From: JBQLZQ01 sp052168355
GTDB lineage: Bacteria > Pseudomonadota > Alphaproteobacteria > DSM-16000 > Inquilinaceae
Direction of reading: 5' to 3'
Assembly: GCA_052168355.1 (NCBI GenBank)
Contig: JBQLZQ010000070.1
Span: forward strand, 1-64,000
DNA: 64,000 nt
The notes beneath the pieces are model-generated. The model saw only the letters and a program-made list of their open reading frames with translations, did no database searches and was not told the DNA's origin. Numbering within the stretch: the stretch's first letter is position 1; each line of letters opens with the position of its first letter. A program made the position numbers and the translations under genes. Of this stretch, positions 41,744-50,710 are shown piece by piece.

Positions 41744-42688
41744 TCAACCGCCGCGCCGCGACGGGGACCGGGCCGATCCGCGCCGGGCCACCGCGATGCC
41801 GGCCAGCACCACCGCCCCGCCGACCGCCTGCAGCGGACCGATGGCCTCGCCCAGCAGCAGCCAGGCCAGAACGGCGGCGGCCACCGGCTGCAGCAGCAAC
41901 CCGACGGCCGAAAACGTCACCGGCAGATGGGCCAGGGCAAAGGCGATCAGGCTCTGGCCGCCGGCATGGCTGATCAGCGCCAACCCGGCCAGAACGGCCC
42001 AGCCCACCGCCGTCGCCGGCACCAGCGTTTCGCCCGACAGCCAGGCCAACGGCAACAGCACCAGCGCCGTGACCAGGGCCGACCAGGTCATGATGGTGGC
42101 GGTGGAAAACCGGCCGCGCAGGCGGCCCACCGCCAGAATGTAGCCGGCATAGAACATGGCGGTGACCAGCGCCACCGCGTCGCCGGCCAGATGGTCGGGA
42201 TCGACGGTGAGACTGCCGCTCATCAGCAGGACGGCGCCGGCCAACGCCAGCGCCAGGCCGACCAGAAAGGCGCGGGTAAAGCGCTCGCCGAACCACAGCC
42301 AGCCGGCGGTGGCCACGAACACCGGCGCCAGATTGGCCAGCAGCGTAGAATTGGCGACCGAGGTGTGACGGATCGACCAGTGCCAGGCGGCAAGATCGCC
42401 GGCGAACAGCAGCCCCGCCAGGACCAGGGCCAGCCGGTCGACCGGGCGCACGGGCCGGCGCGGCGCAACGGGACGCCGCTGCTGCTCCACCGCCAGCCAC
42501 AGGGCAAGGGCCGGCAGCGCCAGGGCCGGCCGCCAGAAGGCCGACGCCATCGGCCCGACATCGGCCAGCCGCACGAAGATGGGCGCAAAGGCGATGGCCA
42601 GCGCCCCGCCGGCCAACGCCGCCAGGGCCCAGCGGCCGCCGCCGCCTGCCGTCCGGGCCGGCGCGTCCTCTGTCCTCGTTTGTGTCAT
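41744..42688 (-). CDS. EamA/DMT-family exporter
   Basis: 314 aa with ten predicted membrane helices in two EamA repeats (LAIAFAPIFVRLADVGPMASAFWRPALALPAL ... HTSVANSTLLANLAPVFVATAGWLWFGERF; then AVALVTAMFYAGYILAVG ... LPVTFSAVGLLLQPVAAAVLAWLLLGE). A drug/metabolite exporter of unknown substrate. Start MTQTRTEDA at 42688. Divergent from the N-formylglutamate amidohydrolase gene across 75 bases. Confidence 0.92.
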   Translation of the reverse strand: MTQTRTEDAPARTAGGGGRWALAALAGGALAIAFAPIFVRLADVGPMASAFWRPALALPALALWLAVEQQRRPVAPRRPVRPVDRLALVLAGLLFAGDLAAWHWSIRHTSVANSTLLANLAPVFVATAGWLWFGERFTRAFLVGLALALAGAVLLMSGSLTVDPDHLAGDAVALVTAMFYAGYILAVGRLRGRFSTATIMTWSALVTALVLLPLAWLSGETLVPATAVGWAVLAGLALISHAGGQSLIAFALAHLPVTFSAVGLLLQPVAAAVLAWLLLGEAIGPLQAVGGAVVLAGIAVARRGSARSPSRRGG

Positions 42689-42763
42689 GGCCCCCGGTAT
42701 AGGGCGCCGCCGCCGACTGCGAAAGCCGTTCCCGCCCCTGCAAATTTCTTTATAGTCGCGTTC

Positions 42764-43588
42764 ATGACAGCGTTCCGTGCCGCCGGTCCAGCGGCTCCTT
42801 CCCCCTCCCTGATCGGTCCCGACGATCCGCCGCCCTTCAGCCTGGTGAACCCGGACGGAAAGGCGCGTGTGCTGCTGGTGGCCGACCATGCCGGGGCGGC
42901 CATCCCGGCATCCATGGATCGCCTGGGCCTGGGCGACGCGCCGATGGAACGGCACATCGCCTACGATATCGGCATCGGCTGGCTGACCGGCCGGCTGGCC
43001 ACGCTGCTGGATGCGCCGGCCATGATGCACAATTACTCGCGGCTGCTGATCGACCCAAACCGGCCGCTGGACGATCCCACGTCGATCTGCGCCATCAGCG
43101 ACGGCGTCATCGTGCCCGGCAACCGCCATGTGACGGCGGCGGAGGCGGCGGCGCGGGCGGCATCGTTTTTTCACCCCTATCACCAGGCCGTGGACGCGGC
43201 GATCGGCCGGTGGCTGGATCGCGGGGTGGCGCCGGCGATCGTCTCCCTGCACAGCTTCACCCCGGAAATGCGCGGGTTTCCAAGGCCCTGGCAGGTCGGA
43301 ATCCTGTGGGGCAAGGATGGGCGCATGGCCGAACCCCTGATCGCCGCCCTGGCCCGCGACCCGGCCTTATGCGTCGGCGACAACGAACCCTACAGCGGGC
43401 TCAACATGCACGGCTACACCATCGAGACCCATGCCCTGGCGCGGGGCCTGGCCAATGTGCTGATCGAGGTGCGTCAGGACCAGATCGAGACGGAGAGCGA
43501 TGCCCACGCATGGGCCGACCGGCTGGCCGCGCCCCTGGCCGCCATCCTGGACGACGAAGTCCTGTATCGCGCGGTGACTGCGGTATGA
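42764..43588 (+). CDS. N-formylglutamate amidohydrolase family protein
   Basis: 274 aa. The family pattern is clear: VLLVADHAGAAIPASMDRLGL (metal-binding DH), HIAYDIGIGWLTGRLATLLDAP, YSRLLIDPNRPLDDP, VSLHSFTPEM, and a C-terminal EVRQDQIETES. Members cleave N-formylglutamate (histidine breakdown), but many are paralogues with unknown substrates. It overlaps the next gene by ATGA (43585-43588), so it works with, or is co-produced with, a carboxylate-amine ligase. Confidence 0.92.
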   Translation: MTAFRAAGPAAPSPSLIGPDDPPPFSLVNPDGKARVLLVADHAGAAIPASMDRLGLGDAPMERHIAYDIGIGWLTGRLATLLDAPAMMHNYSRLLIDPNRPLDDPTSICAISDGVIVPGNRHVTAAEAAARAASFFHPYHQAVDAAIGRWLDRGVAPAIVSLHSFTPEMRGFPRPWQVGILWGKDGRMAEPLIAALARDPALCVGDNEPYSGLNMHGYTIETHALARGLANVLIEVRQDQIETESDAHAWADRLAAPLAAILDDEVLYRAVTAV

Positions 43589-44739
43589 CCGCGCCGTCCC
43601 TGCCGGGGACCGCCCCGACCTTCACCTTGGGCCTGGAGGAAGAATATCTTCTGGTCCACACCGACAGCCGCGACCTGGTGGTCGACCCGCCGTCGGAACT
43701 GTTGGCCGGATGCGAACGGCGGCTGGAGGGGCGCGTCAGCCCCGAATTCATGCGCTGCCAGATCGAGGTCGGCACGCCGGTGTGCGCCACCCTGGCCGAG
43801 GCCCGGCACGAGCTGGCCTATCTGAGAAAGAACGTCTCGGAGGTCGCCCGCGAGCACGGAATGGCGATCATCGCCGCGTCGACTCATCCCTTCGCCACCT
43901 GGCTGCCCCAAAAGGCGACGGAACGGCAGCGCTACAGCGAGTTGGCCCGCGATATCGGCGTGCCGGCGCGCCGGCTGCTGATCTCGGCCATGCATGTCCA
44001 TGCCGGGATCGAGGATCCCGATCTGCGCATCGATCTGATGAACCAGATGCGCTATTTCCTGCCGCATCTTCTGGTCCTGTCCACGTCGTCGCCGTTCTGG
44101 CAGGGGCAGGATACCGGTCTCAAATCCTACCGGCTGGCGGTGTTCAACGAATTGCCGCGCACCGGCATGCCCGAGCAGTACGCCAATTTCGGCGATTACG
44201 AGCGGCACCTGAACGCCCTGATCCATGCCGGGGTCATCGAGGACGGCACCAAGATCTGGTGGGACATCAGGCCCAGCGCGCGGTTCCCCACCCTGGAAAT
44301 GCGGATTTGCGATATCTGCACGCGGCTGGACGACGGCGTGACCATCGCCGCGCTCTATGTCTGCCTGTTGCGCATGCTGTGGCGGCTTAAGCGCATGAAC
44401 ACCACCTGGCGGCGCTACAACACCCTGCTCATCAGCGAGAACCGCTGGCGGGCCATGCGGTACGGCACCGACGGCGACGGGCTGATCGATTTCGGCCGCG
44501 GCGAGATGGTGTCCTATGCCGAGCTTCTGGAGGAGATTCTGGACCTGGTGCGCGAGGACGCCGAGGCCATGGGCTGCGTCGAGGAGGTCGCCAACGCCCG
44601 CGCCATCCTGAGCCGCCGCACCAGCGCCGACAGCCAGCGCGCCATTTTCGACGCCGCGCGCAAGGACGGAGCCAGCGACCGCGAGGCCCTGACCAAGGTG
44701 GTCGACTGGCTGATCGAGGAAACGCTGCGCGGGGTTTGA
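43585..44739 (+). CDS. YbdK-type carboxylate-amine ligase (GCS2 family)
   Basis: 384 aa glutamate-cysteine-ligase-2-like enzyme. Seen: TLGLEEEYLLVHTDS (family N-terminus), STHPFATWLPQ, HVHAGIEDPDLRIDLMNQMRYFLP, IWWDIRPSARFPTLEMRICDICTR and RYNTLLISENRWRAMRYG. Characterised relatives show weak glutamate-cysteine ligase activity, and the true substrate is generally unknown. Coupled by ATGA to the N-formylglutamate amidohydrolase upstream; DUF1244 follows 59 bases later. A peptide- or amide-bond cycle between the two enzymes is an appealing inference. Confidence 0.93.
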   Translation: MTAPSLPGTAPTFTLGLEEEYLLVHTDSRDLVVDPPSELLAGCERRLEGRVSPEFMRCQIEVGTPVCATLAEARHELAYLRKNVSEVAREHGMAIIAASTHPFATWLPQKATERQRYSELARDIGVPARRLLISAMHVHAGIEDPDLRIDLMNQMRYFLPHLLVLSTSSPFWQGQDTGLKSYRLAVFNELPRTGMPEQYANFGDYERHLNALIHAGVIEDGTKIWWDIRPSARFPTLEMRICDICTRLDDGVTIAALYVCLLRMLWRLKRMNTTWRRYNTLLISENRWRAMRYGTDGDGLIDFGRGEMVSYAELLEEILDLVREDAEAMGCVEEVANARAILSRRTSADSQRAIFDAARKDGASDREALTKVVDWLIEETLRGV

Positions 44740-44798
44740 CCGCCGCCGCCGGTATCGCCACATGGCTTAAACCGACCTTTGTTTTGAAGGAGTCTCCG

Positions 44799-45107
44799 AT
44801 GACGAACCGATTCGACGAAAGCACCCGCACCGAACTGGAGGCCGCCGCCTTTCGCCATCTGGTGGAGCATCTGCGGACTCGCACCGATGTCCAGAACATC
44901 GACCTGATGAACCTGGCGGGGTTCTGCCGCAACTGCCTGTCCAAATGGTACCGGGCCGCCGCCGAGGACCGGGGGCTGGAGCTCGACTACGAGGCGGCGC
45001 GGGAAATCGTCTACGGCATGCCATACGCCGACTGGAAGGCCAAGCACCAGACCGAGGCCACGTCGGAGCAGCAGAAAGCCTTTGAAAAAAGCCACGCGTC
45101 CGGCTGA
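44799..45107 (+). CDS. DUF1244 family protein
   Basis: 102 aa. It carries the family core FRHLVEHLRTRTDVQNIDLMNLAGFCRNCLSKWY (CRNC motif) and EIVYGMPYADWKAKHQTEA. Start ATG at 44799 with AAGGAG six bases upstream; a longer frame beginning in the ligase stop is unlikely. Widespread in Proteobacteria, function unknown; the CxxC suggests metal or redox chemistry. Confidence 0.93.
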   Translation: MTNRFDESTRTELEAAAFRHLVEHLRTRTDVQNIDLMNLAGFCRNCLSKWYRAAAEDRGLELDYEAAREIVYGMPYADWKAKHQTEATSEQQKAFEKSHASG

Positions 45108-45184
45108 TCCCGGCTCTGGTCTTTCCGGCCCCCGCTATGCTTTATTCTGGGTGAGCGTGGTGTTCTCAAAGCCGGACGTGGACC

Positions 45185-46606
45185 ATGGACGATAAGCGCA
45201 ATTCCGGCATCGCCGGATCCAATCTTGCCGACCTCTCCGCGGTGGCGGTCCGCGACCGGATCGCCAGCGGCGACGTAAGCGCCGTCGCTGTGGCGGAGGC
45301 GTGCCTGGAGCGTGTCCGGGATCGGGACAAGGACGTCCAGGCGTGGGCGTTCCTGGACCCCGACCATGTCCTGCGTCAGGCCGCGGCGGCCGACGCCCAC
45401 CGCGGCGCCGGACGGCCGTTGGGGCCCTTGCACGGCGTTCCCGTCGGCTTGAAGGACATCATCGATACCGCCGACATGCCGACCGAAAACGGCACGAAGG
45501 CCGACGCCGGCCGCCGGCCGCGCGCCGATTCCTTCGTCGCCGCCCGGCTGCGGCAGGCCGGGGCGGTGCTAATGGGCAAGGCCGCGACGACGGAGATGGC
45601 GTATTTCGCGCCCTCCAAGACCCGCAATCCCCACGATCCCAAGCGCACCCCCGGCGGCTCGTCGTCCGGCTCCGCCGCGGCCGTCGCCGCCACCATGGTG
45701 CCGCTGGCCGTGGGCACCCAGACCACGGGATCGGTCATCCGGCCGGCGTCGTTCTGCGGCGTGGTCGGGTTCAAGCCGACCCATGGATCGATCCCGCGCA
45801 GCGGCGTTCTGGTGCAGTCGCGGCCCCTGGACACCATCGGCGTGTTCGGCCGCACGGTCGAGGACGCGGCGTTGCTGGCCCAGGTTCTCCTGGGCCATGA
45901 CCCGGCCGATCCCGACACCAGGCCGCAGGCCCTGGACCGGCTGCTGGACACCGCCCTGTCGGCGCCTCCCACCCGTCCGAAGTTCGCGCTGGTGCGGTCG
46001 CCGGTGTGGGACCGCGCCGCGCCCGAGACCAAGGAAGCCTTCGAGGAATTGGCCGACGCCCTGGGCGACCAGTGCGACATGGTCGATCTTCCCGACAGCT
46101 TCGCCACCGCCCATGAGACCCATAGGGTGCTGATGCTGGCGGGCATGGCCCACAGCCTCGGTCATTATCAAGACCGCCACGCCGATCTGCTGAGTTCTCA
46201 AATGCGGTCCGCCATCGCCGACGGGCGCAAGATCCCGGCCGCGGACTATCTGGCCGCCCTCGATTGGCGCGAGGCGCTGCACGCCGGGCTGGATCGGATC
46301 CTGGGGCGCTACGACGCCATCCTGACACCCGCCGCCATCGGCGAGGCGCCGATCGGGCTGGAGACGACCGGAGATCCGGCGTTCTGCGCCCTGTGGTCCT
46401 TGTGCGGCGTGCCCGCCATCACCCTGCCGCTGATGACCGGCCCGGCCGGCATGCCGATGGGCATTCAGGTGGTCGGCGCGCGCGGCCAGGACGGCCGTCT
46501 GCTGCGCACGGCCCACTGGCTCCACGATCACGTCACCGAAATCGCCGAGCGCGTCAAGGATGCCGAGCGCGACAGCGGACCGGCGGCGGCGCGCGGCGCG
46601 GCGTAA
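45185..46606 (+). CDS. Amidase-signature family hydrolase
   Basis: 473 aa amidase with a Ser-cisSer-Lys triad: K90 in GLKDIIDTADMPT, the cis-Ser in GGSSSGSAAAVAATM (near 160), and the nucleophilic Ser in GTQTTGSVIRPASFCGVVGFKPTHG (near 184). GatA-like fold, but no GatB or GatC nearby and the context is not translation, so it is a catabolic or detoxifying amidase of unknown substrate. The DUF3291 gene follows after ten bases. Confidence 0.93.
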   Translation: MDDKRNSGIAGSNLADLSAVAVRDRIASGDVSAVAVAEACLERVRDRDKDVQAWAFLDPDHVLRQAAAADAHRGAGRPLGPLHGVPVGLKDIIDTADMPTENGTKADAGRRPRADSFVAARLRQAGAVLMGKAATTEMAYFAPSKTRNPHDPKRTPGGSSSGSAAAVAATMVPLAVGTQTTGSVIRPASFCGVVGFKPTHGSIPRSGVLVQSRPLDTIGVFGRTVEDAALLAQVLLGHDPADPDTRPQALDRLLDTALSAPPTRPKFALVRSPVWDRAAPETKEAFEELADALGDQCDMVDLPDSFATAHETHRVLMLAGMAHSLGHYQDRHADLLSSQMRSAIADGRKIPAADYLAALDWREALHAGLDRILGRYDAILTPAAIGEAPIGLETTGDPAFCALWSLCGVPAITLPLMTGPAGMPMGIQVVGARGQDGRLLRTAHWLHDHVTEIAERVKDAERDSGPAAARGAA

Positions 46607-46615
46607 GGACAGGAA

Positions 46616-47134
46616 ATGCAAGGATCCCCCATGGCCCCCTGGCACCTCGCCCAGATCAACGTCGCCACCGCCCGTTTCCCGCTCGACCATGCCGGCATGG
46701 CCGATTTCATGGGCCAGCTCGACACCGTCAACGCCCTGGCCGACGCCAGTCCCGGGTTCGTCTGGCGACTGCAATCGGACAGCGGCAACGCCACCGACAT
46801 CCCGGTCACCGACGACCCGCGTTTCATCGTCAACATGTCGGTCTGGGAGAGCGCCGAGGCGTTGTTCGACTTTGTCTACCGTTCGGCCCATCGGCCGGTG
46901 ATGACCCGGCGCCGCGAGTGGTTCGTCCCGCCCAAGGGCGCCTATCATTGTTTGTGGTGGATCGAAGGCGGGACAGTACCGACGGTCGACGATGGTCTGG
47001 CCCGGCTGCGCCATCTCGACACCCATGGGCCCAGCCCCCATGCCTTCACGTTCAAGAACCGCTTCGCCCCGCCGGATAATGCCGCCGCCCCCGAAGACAT
47101 GCGTCCCGATCCGTACTGCGTGGGTTGGGAATAG
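46616..47134 (+). CDS. DUF3291 family protein
   Basis: 172 aa (167 if the ATG at 46631, MAPWHLAQINVA, is used, which fits the family better). Dimeric alpha-beta barrel-like domain with the pattern PGFVWRLQSD, FIVNMSVWESAEALFDFVY, HRPVMTRRREWF and YHCLWWIEGG. Relatives resemble monooxygenase-fold proteins; activity unknown. Likely co-transcribed with the amidase. Confidence 0.9.
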   Translation: MQGSPMAPWHLAQINVATARFPLDHAGMADFMGQLDTVNALADASPGFVWRLQSDSGNATDIPVTDDPRFIVNMSVWESAEALFDFVYRSAHRPVMTRRREWFVPPKGAYHCLWWIEGGTVPTVDDGLARLRHLDTHGPSPHAFTFKNRFAPPDNAAAPEDMRPDPYCVGWE

Positions 47135-47212
47135 GATCCGGATCGCGCCGCGGACCCTTACCGCACGCCGAAATTGTGACTATGGTCTGTCCGCTCCACA
47201 TCAAACAGGTAG

Positions 47213-47270
47213 AGCAGATTTACCGGGTCAATGGATCGCCTTTGGCGAGTCCATCTGACCCGGATCTGCT
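47213..47270 (+). promoter_or_regulatory. Long stem-loop in the leader of the ABC transporter operon
   Basis: A 28-base arm (47213-47240) is almost exactly complementary to 47244-47270 around a TTT loop. Pairing blocks are AGCAGAT/ATCTGCT, CCGGGTCA/TGACCCGG, ATGGA/TCCAT and TCGCC/GGCGA, with only small bulges (TTA on one side, single bases on the other). It lies 22 bases upstream of the ABC ATPase GTG start. Possible roles: RNA-stability element, attenuator without T run, or protein-binding leader. No known riboswitch class is recognised. Confidence 0.7.
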
Positions 47271-47292
47271 ATAGACGGCGGCGGAGAGTGGC

Positions 47293-48192
47293 GTGACGGC
47301 AAATCTGATCGAGGCCGAGGGGCTCGAAAAGCGCTTCGGCGGGTTGCATGCCGTGCGCGGTGTCGGCTTTTCGATCCCCGTCGGGGCTTGCGTCGGACTG
47401 CTGGGCCCCAACGGCGCCGGCAAGACCACGACCATGCGCATGATCATGGGACTGACCCGCCCGACCGCCGGGACCTTGAGCCTGTTCGGTGCCGCGCCCG
47501 CCGATCTGGGACGCGCCTTGCGCGCCCGCATCGGGCTGGTGCCCCAGGACGACAATCTGGACCCCGACCTGTCGGTGCGTCAGAACCTGGAGGTCTATGG
47601 CCGCTATTTCGGTCTGGCGGCGGCGACCGTGGCCCAGCGCGTGCCCGAACTTCTGAATTTCATGCAGCTTGGGGATCGCGGCGATGCCCAGGTCATGCAG
47701 CTTTCGGGCGGCATGAAGCGGCGGCTGACCATCGCCCGGGCGCTGATCGCCGATCCGGAACTGATCGTCCTGGACGAACCCACGACCGGGCTGGATCCCC
47801 AGGCGCGGGTGCTGATCTGGCGCCGCCTGCTCGACCTCAAGGCACAGGGCAAGACGCTGCTGTTGACCACCCACTACATGGACGAGGCGCAGCGCCTGTG
47901 CGACCGCATCATCATCGTCGACGAAGGCCGGATCCTGGCCGAGGGCACGCCCACCGCGCTGATCGCCACCCATGTACGCGGTCACGTGCTGGAGGTGTCC
48001 AAACCGCTGCCGGCCGGCTTTGACGGCGACGGGCTGGAGCAGGAGGATATCGGCGACGCGGTGCTCTACTATGTCGCCGATCCGGTCGATCTGACCGGGC
48101 GTCTGCCGGCCGACGCCACCTTTCTGCAGCGCCCGGCCAATCTGGAAGACGTCTTCCTGCGCCTGACCGGGCGCAGCCTGCGGGAGGGCTGA
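47293..48192 (+). CDS. ABC exporter ATP-binding protein, NodI-type
   Basis: 299 aa. Walker A GPNGAGKTTTMRMIMG, Q-loop VPQDDNLDPDLSVRQNL, signature LSGGMKRRLTIARALI, Walker B ELIVLDEPTTGLDPQ and switch His in LLTTHYMDEAQRL. The sequence LDPDLSVRQNLEVYGRYFGL is typical of the NodI/DRA family. Start is GTG at 47293 with GGAGAG close upstream (4 bases). Forms an exporter with the permease five bases downstream. A long leader hairpin precedes it. Confidence 0.95.
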   Translation: MTANLIEAEGLEKRFGGLHAVRGVGFSIPVGACVGLLGPNGAGKTTTMRMIMGLTRPTAGTLSLFGAAPADLGRALRARIGLVPQDDNLDPDLSVRQNLEVYGRYFGLAAATVAQRVPELLNFMQLGDRGDAQVMQLSGGMKRRLTIARALIADPELIVLDEPTTGLDPQARVLIWRRLLDLKAQGKTLLLTTHYMDEAQRLCDRIIIVDEGRILAEGTPTALIATHVRGHVLEVSKPLPAGFDGDGLEQEDIGDAVLYYVADPVDLTGRLPADATFLQRPANLEDVFLRLTGRSLREG

Positions 48193-48196
48193 ACCG

Positions 48197-48988
48197 ATGA
48201 CCGATGGCAGCACCGCGATCGACGCCGTCCGCTATGTCTACGCCGTGTGGCGCCGCCAGGTGCTGGTGTGGCGGCGGCTGATCTGGTCGTCCCTGGCCAG
48301 CAATGTCGGCGAACCGCTGCTGTTCCTGTTCGCCTTCGGCTTTGGGCTCGGGGCGCTGGTCGACCGGGTCGGCGGCCTGCCCTACCTGGTGTTCGTGGTC
48401 CCCGGCATGATGGCCTATTCGGTGCTGTTCGCGTCCAGCTTCGAGGCGACCATCAGCGCCTATGCCCGGTTCCAGCTTCAGCGCACCTGGAACGCCATCC
48501 TGGCCACGCCGGTGACCCTGACCGAACTGCTGCTGGGGGAAATCTCCTGGGCCACGACCAAGGGCGTGATGTCGGCCTGTTCGGTGATCATCGTCGGCTG
48601 GTTGTGGGGCGGCGTGCCGCAGCCGGCGGGGGCGCTGCTGGCATTGCCGATATTGGCGCTGGGCGGCGTGTGCTTTGCCTGTTGCGGGCTGGCGGCCACG
48701 GCCCTGTCGAAGAGCTGGGAGTTCTTCGCCTATTTCTTCACTTTCTGGATCTCCCCCATGTTCGTGTTTTCCGGCACCTTTTTCGAGGTCGACCGGTTTC
48801 CTTTCGCCATCCAGATCCTGGCCTGGGCCCTGCCCATGACCCATCTGATCGCGGTGATCCGGCCGATGACCGCCGGCACGCCGATCGATCCCACGGCGGC
48901 GCTCGGTCATCTCGCCTATTTGGCGATCCTGTCCGCCGCCGCCTTCGCGCTGGCCCGCCACCGGCTGTCCCGGCGCCTGTTCGACTGA
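48197..48988 (+). CDS. ABC-2 type permease, NodJ family
   Basis: 263 aa with six membrane helices. Matches to NodJ/ABC-2: WRRLIWSSLASNVGEPLLFLFAFGFGLG, YLVFVVPGMMAYSVLFASSFEATISAYARF, TWNAILATPVTLTELLLGE and WISPMFVFSGTFFEVDRFP. Partner of the upstream ATPase; exports a lipid, oligosaccharide or drug-like compound. Despite the NodJ similarity, no nodulation genes are nearby. Confidence 0.93.
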   Translation: MTDGSTAIDAVRYVYAVWRRQVLVWRRLIWSSLASNVGEPLLFLFAFGFGLGALVDRVGGLPYLVFVVPGMMAYSVLFASSFEATISAYARFQLQRTWNAILATPVTLTELLLGEISWATTKGVMSACSVIIVGWLWGGVPQPAGALLALPILALGGVCFACCGLAATALSKSWEFFAYFFTFWISPMFVFSGTFFEVDRFPFAIQILAWALPMTHLIAVIRPMTAGTPIDPTAALGHLAYLAILSAAAFALARHRLSRRLFD

Positions 48989-48999
48989 AGGAGCGCCCG

Positions 49000-49380
49000 A
49001 TGCGATCCGAGATCATGCTGACCGTCAACGATGTCCGCCAAAGCGCCGCCTGGTATACTGATTTGCTGAACGCCGAGAGCGATCATGATCATGCCGGAGA
49101 GGAGTTCGACCGTATCGTCGCCGGCGGCGCGGTGATCCTGATGCTGCATCACCGCGGCGAAGGCGAGCACGGGATCCGGCTGCCCCGCGGCAGCGATGGC
49201 CGTGTCGGCGACGGCGTGGTGCTATGGATCTATGTCGACGACGTGGACGCCGTCCATCGCCGGGCGTTGGACATGAAGGCCGAGGTGCTCAGCGCCCCCC
49301 ACCGCAACCCCCGAGCCCAATGGCGGGAATTCGCGCTGCGCGATCCCGACGGCTATACCGTGTCCATCGTCCAGCCCTGA
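49000..49380 (+). CDS. VOC/glyoxalase-family protein
   Basis: 126 aa with paired beta-alpha-beta-beta-beta units: EIMLTVNDVRQSAAWYTDLLNAES and, at the C-terminus, WREFALRDPDGYTVSIVQP. AAGGAG lies seven bases before the ATG at 49000, and 11 bases separate it from the permease gene, so it is probably co-transcribed with the ABC exporter. It may be a metal-dependent lyase/dioxygenase or a resistance-type binding protein. Confidence 0.88.
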   Translation: MRSEIMLTVNDVRQSAAWYTDLLNAESDHDHAGEEFDRIVAGGAVILMLHHRGEGEHGIRLPRGSDGRVGDGVVLWIYVDDVDAVHRRALDMKAEVLSAPHRNPRAQWREFALRDPDGYTVSIVQP

Positions 49381-49436
49381 CCGGCCCCAACCCTGATCGG
49401 TCTTGGACCGCCAGGCGCCGGGTTCGCGTGCGCGGC

Positions 49437-49482
49437 TTGACCCGCCCCGGCAAAGGCTGATTATGGCCCCTCCGTCGGGGCC
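49437..49482 (+). promoter_or_regulatory. Possible promoter and hairpin before the GST gene
   Basis: TTGACC (49437-49442) and ATTATG (49460-49465) are spaced 17 bases and could be a sigma-70 promoter. A hairpin GGCCCC (49465-49470) / GGGGCC (49477-49482) overlaps the presumed start region and may be a separate element. Judged by eye only. Confidence 0.35.
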
Positions 49483-49517
49483 GCCGGGTCGCGGCACGTG
49501 GAACAAGCGAGGCATCC

Positions 49518-50213
49518 GTGAGCAGTCTTTCCGACTTTCCGATCACCAAGCGCTGGGCTCCCAAGCACCCGCACCGCATTCAGCTCTACTCCAAGTCGAC
49601 GCCCAACGGCGTCAAGGTGTCGATCATGCTGGAGGAGACGGGTCTTCCCTATGAGGCGCACCAGATCGACATCGGTCGGAATGAAACCTGGACGCCCGAA
49701 TTCCTGTCCCTGAACCCCAACGGAAAGATCCCGGCGATCATCGACCCCGACGGGCCGGGCGGCGAGCCGCTGGGGCTGTTCGAATCGGGTGCCATCCTGA
49801 TGTATCTGGCGGACAAGTCGGGCAAACTCCTGCCGGCGGACCCAGCCCGGCGATACGAGACCGTCCAATGGGTGTTCTTCCAGATGGCGTCCGTGGGACC
49901 GATGTTCGGGCAGGTCGGCTTTTTTCACAAATTCGCCGGCCGGGAGATCGAGGACAAGCGCCCGCTGGAGCGCTACCTCAAGGAGAGCAAGCGGTTGCTC
50001 GGCGTTCTCGAAAACCGGCTCGACGGACGGGACTTCATCATGGGCGACGATTTTTCGATCGCCGATATCTCCCTCCTGGGCTGGGTCCGCAACCTGGTGG
50101 GGTTCTACGGGGCGGGCGACCTTGTCGACTATGGCGCGCTGCGCCATGTGCCGCGCTGGCTCGAAACCTGCCTGGCGCGCCCCGCGGTTCAAAGCGGACT
50201 GACTATTCCGTAA
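49518..50213 (+). CDS. Glutathione S-transferase, YfcG/YghU (Nu) type
   Basis: 231 aa. Thioredoxin-fold N-domain with RIQLYSKSTPNGVKVSIMLEETGLPYEAHQIDI, NPNGKIPAIIDPD and the glutathione-gamma-glutamyl site LFESGAILMYLADK; all-alpha C-domain with MGDDFSIADISLLGWVRN. The STPNG active-site stretch is that of disulphide-bond reductases such as YfcG. Start is GTG at 49518. Alone, with a repeat array downstream. Confidence 0.94.
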   Translation: MSSLSDFPITKRWAPKHPHRIQLYSKSTPNGVKVSIMLEETGLPYEAHQIDIGRNETWTPEFLSLNPNGKIPAIIDPDGPGGEPLGLFESGAILMYLADKSGKLLPADPARRYETVQWVFFQMASVGPMFGQVGFFHKFAGREIEDKRPLERYLKESKRLLGVLENRLDGRDFIMGDDFSIADISLLGWVRNLVGFYGAGDLVDYGALRHVPRWLETCLARPAVQSGLTIP

Positions 50214-50710
50214 CCAGATTGGAAGCGATCCGGGACCTGCTCGGGACGGTGCGGTTTGCACCTGGACGAGCCGGGCCGCCGGATGAAAGGTCCCGGATCA
50301 AGTCCGGGACTCGGCGTCTGGGATTTTCCTTCTTAAGGCGAAGAACCGAGAAAGAAGCCGCGAGTCCCGGACTTGATCCGGGACCTTCGCGCAACGGTGC
50401 CATTCGCTGTTCTCAGGACGTCACCGTCGTACACAGGCCCCGGATCGGGGTCCGGGGCTCCCGGAACGCTTTCCCGAGGAACCCGCGAGAAAAGGGCCGC
50501 GAGTCCCGGACTTGATCCGGGACCTTTGCGCAACGGTGCCATTCGCTGTTCTCAGGACGTCACCGTCGTACACGGGCCCCGGATCGGGGTCCGGGGCTCG
50601 CGGAACGCGTTCCGGAGGAACCCGCGAGAAAAGAGCCGCGAGTCCCGGACTTGATCCGGGACCTGTGCGCAACGGTGCCTTTGGCGTTCTCATAGGTTCG
50701 CCGCAGCGCG
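50214..50710. repeat. Tandem 139-bp intergenic repeats (family member 1)
   Basis: No gene. Units start at GAGTCCCGG, positions 50362, 50501 and 50640, giving two full 139-bp copies and a partial third ending near 50690; the copies are nearly identical. Each unit has hairpin A (GTCCCGGA ... TCCGGGAC, about 21 bases) and hairpin B (CCCCGGAT ... TCCGGGGC). Left of the array, 50290-50310 carries an inverted copy of hairpin A, then a spacer with its own weak symmetry (CTTCTTAAGGCGAAG). Several overlapping open frames on both strands are products of the repeat period and are not genes. Confidence 0.9.

Noticed and set aside
50290..50690. CRISPR array
   Set aside because: Units are 139 bp and contiguous, without short repeats separated by unique spacers, and no cas genes are present. 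The same holds for the arrays at 53.4 and 57.8 kb.
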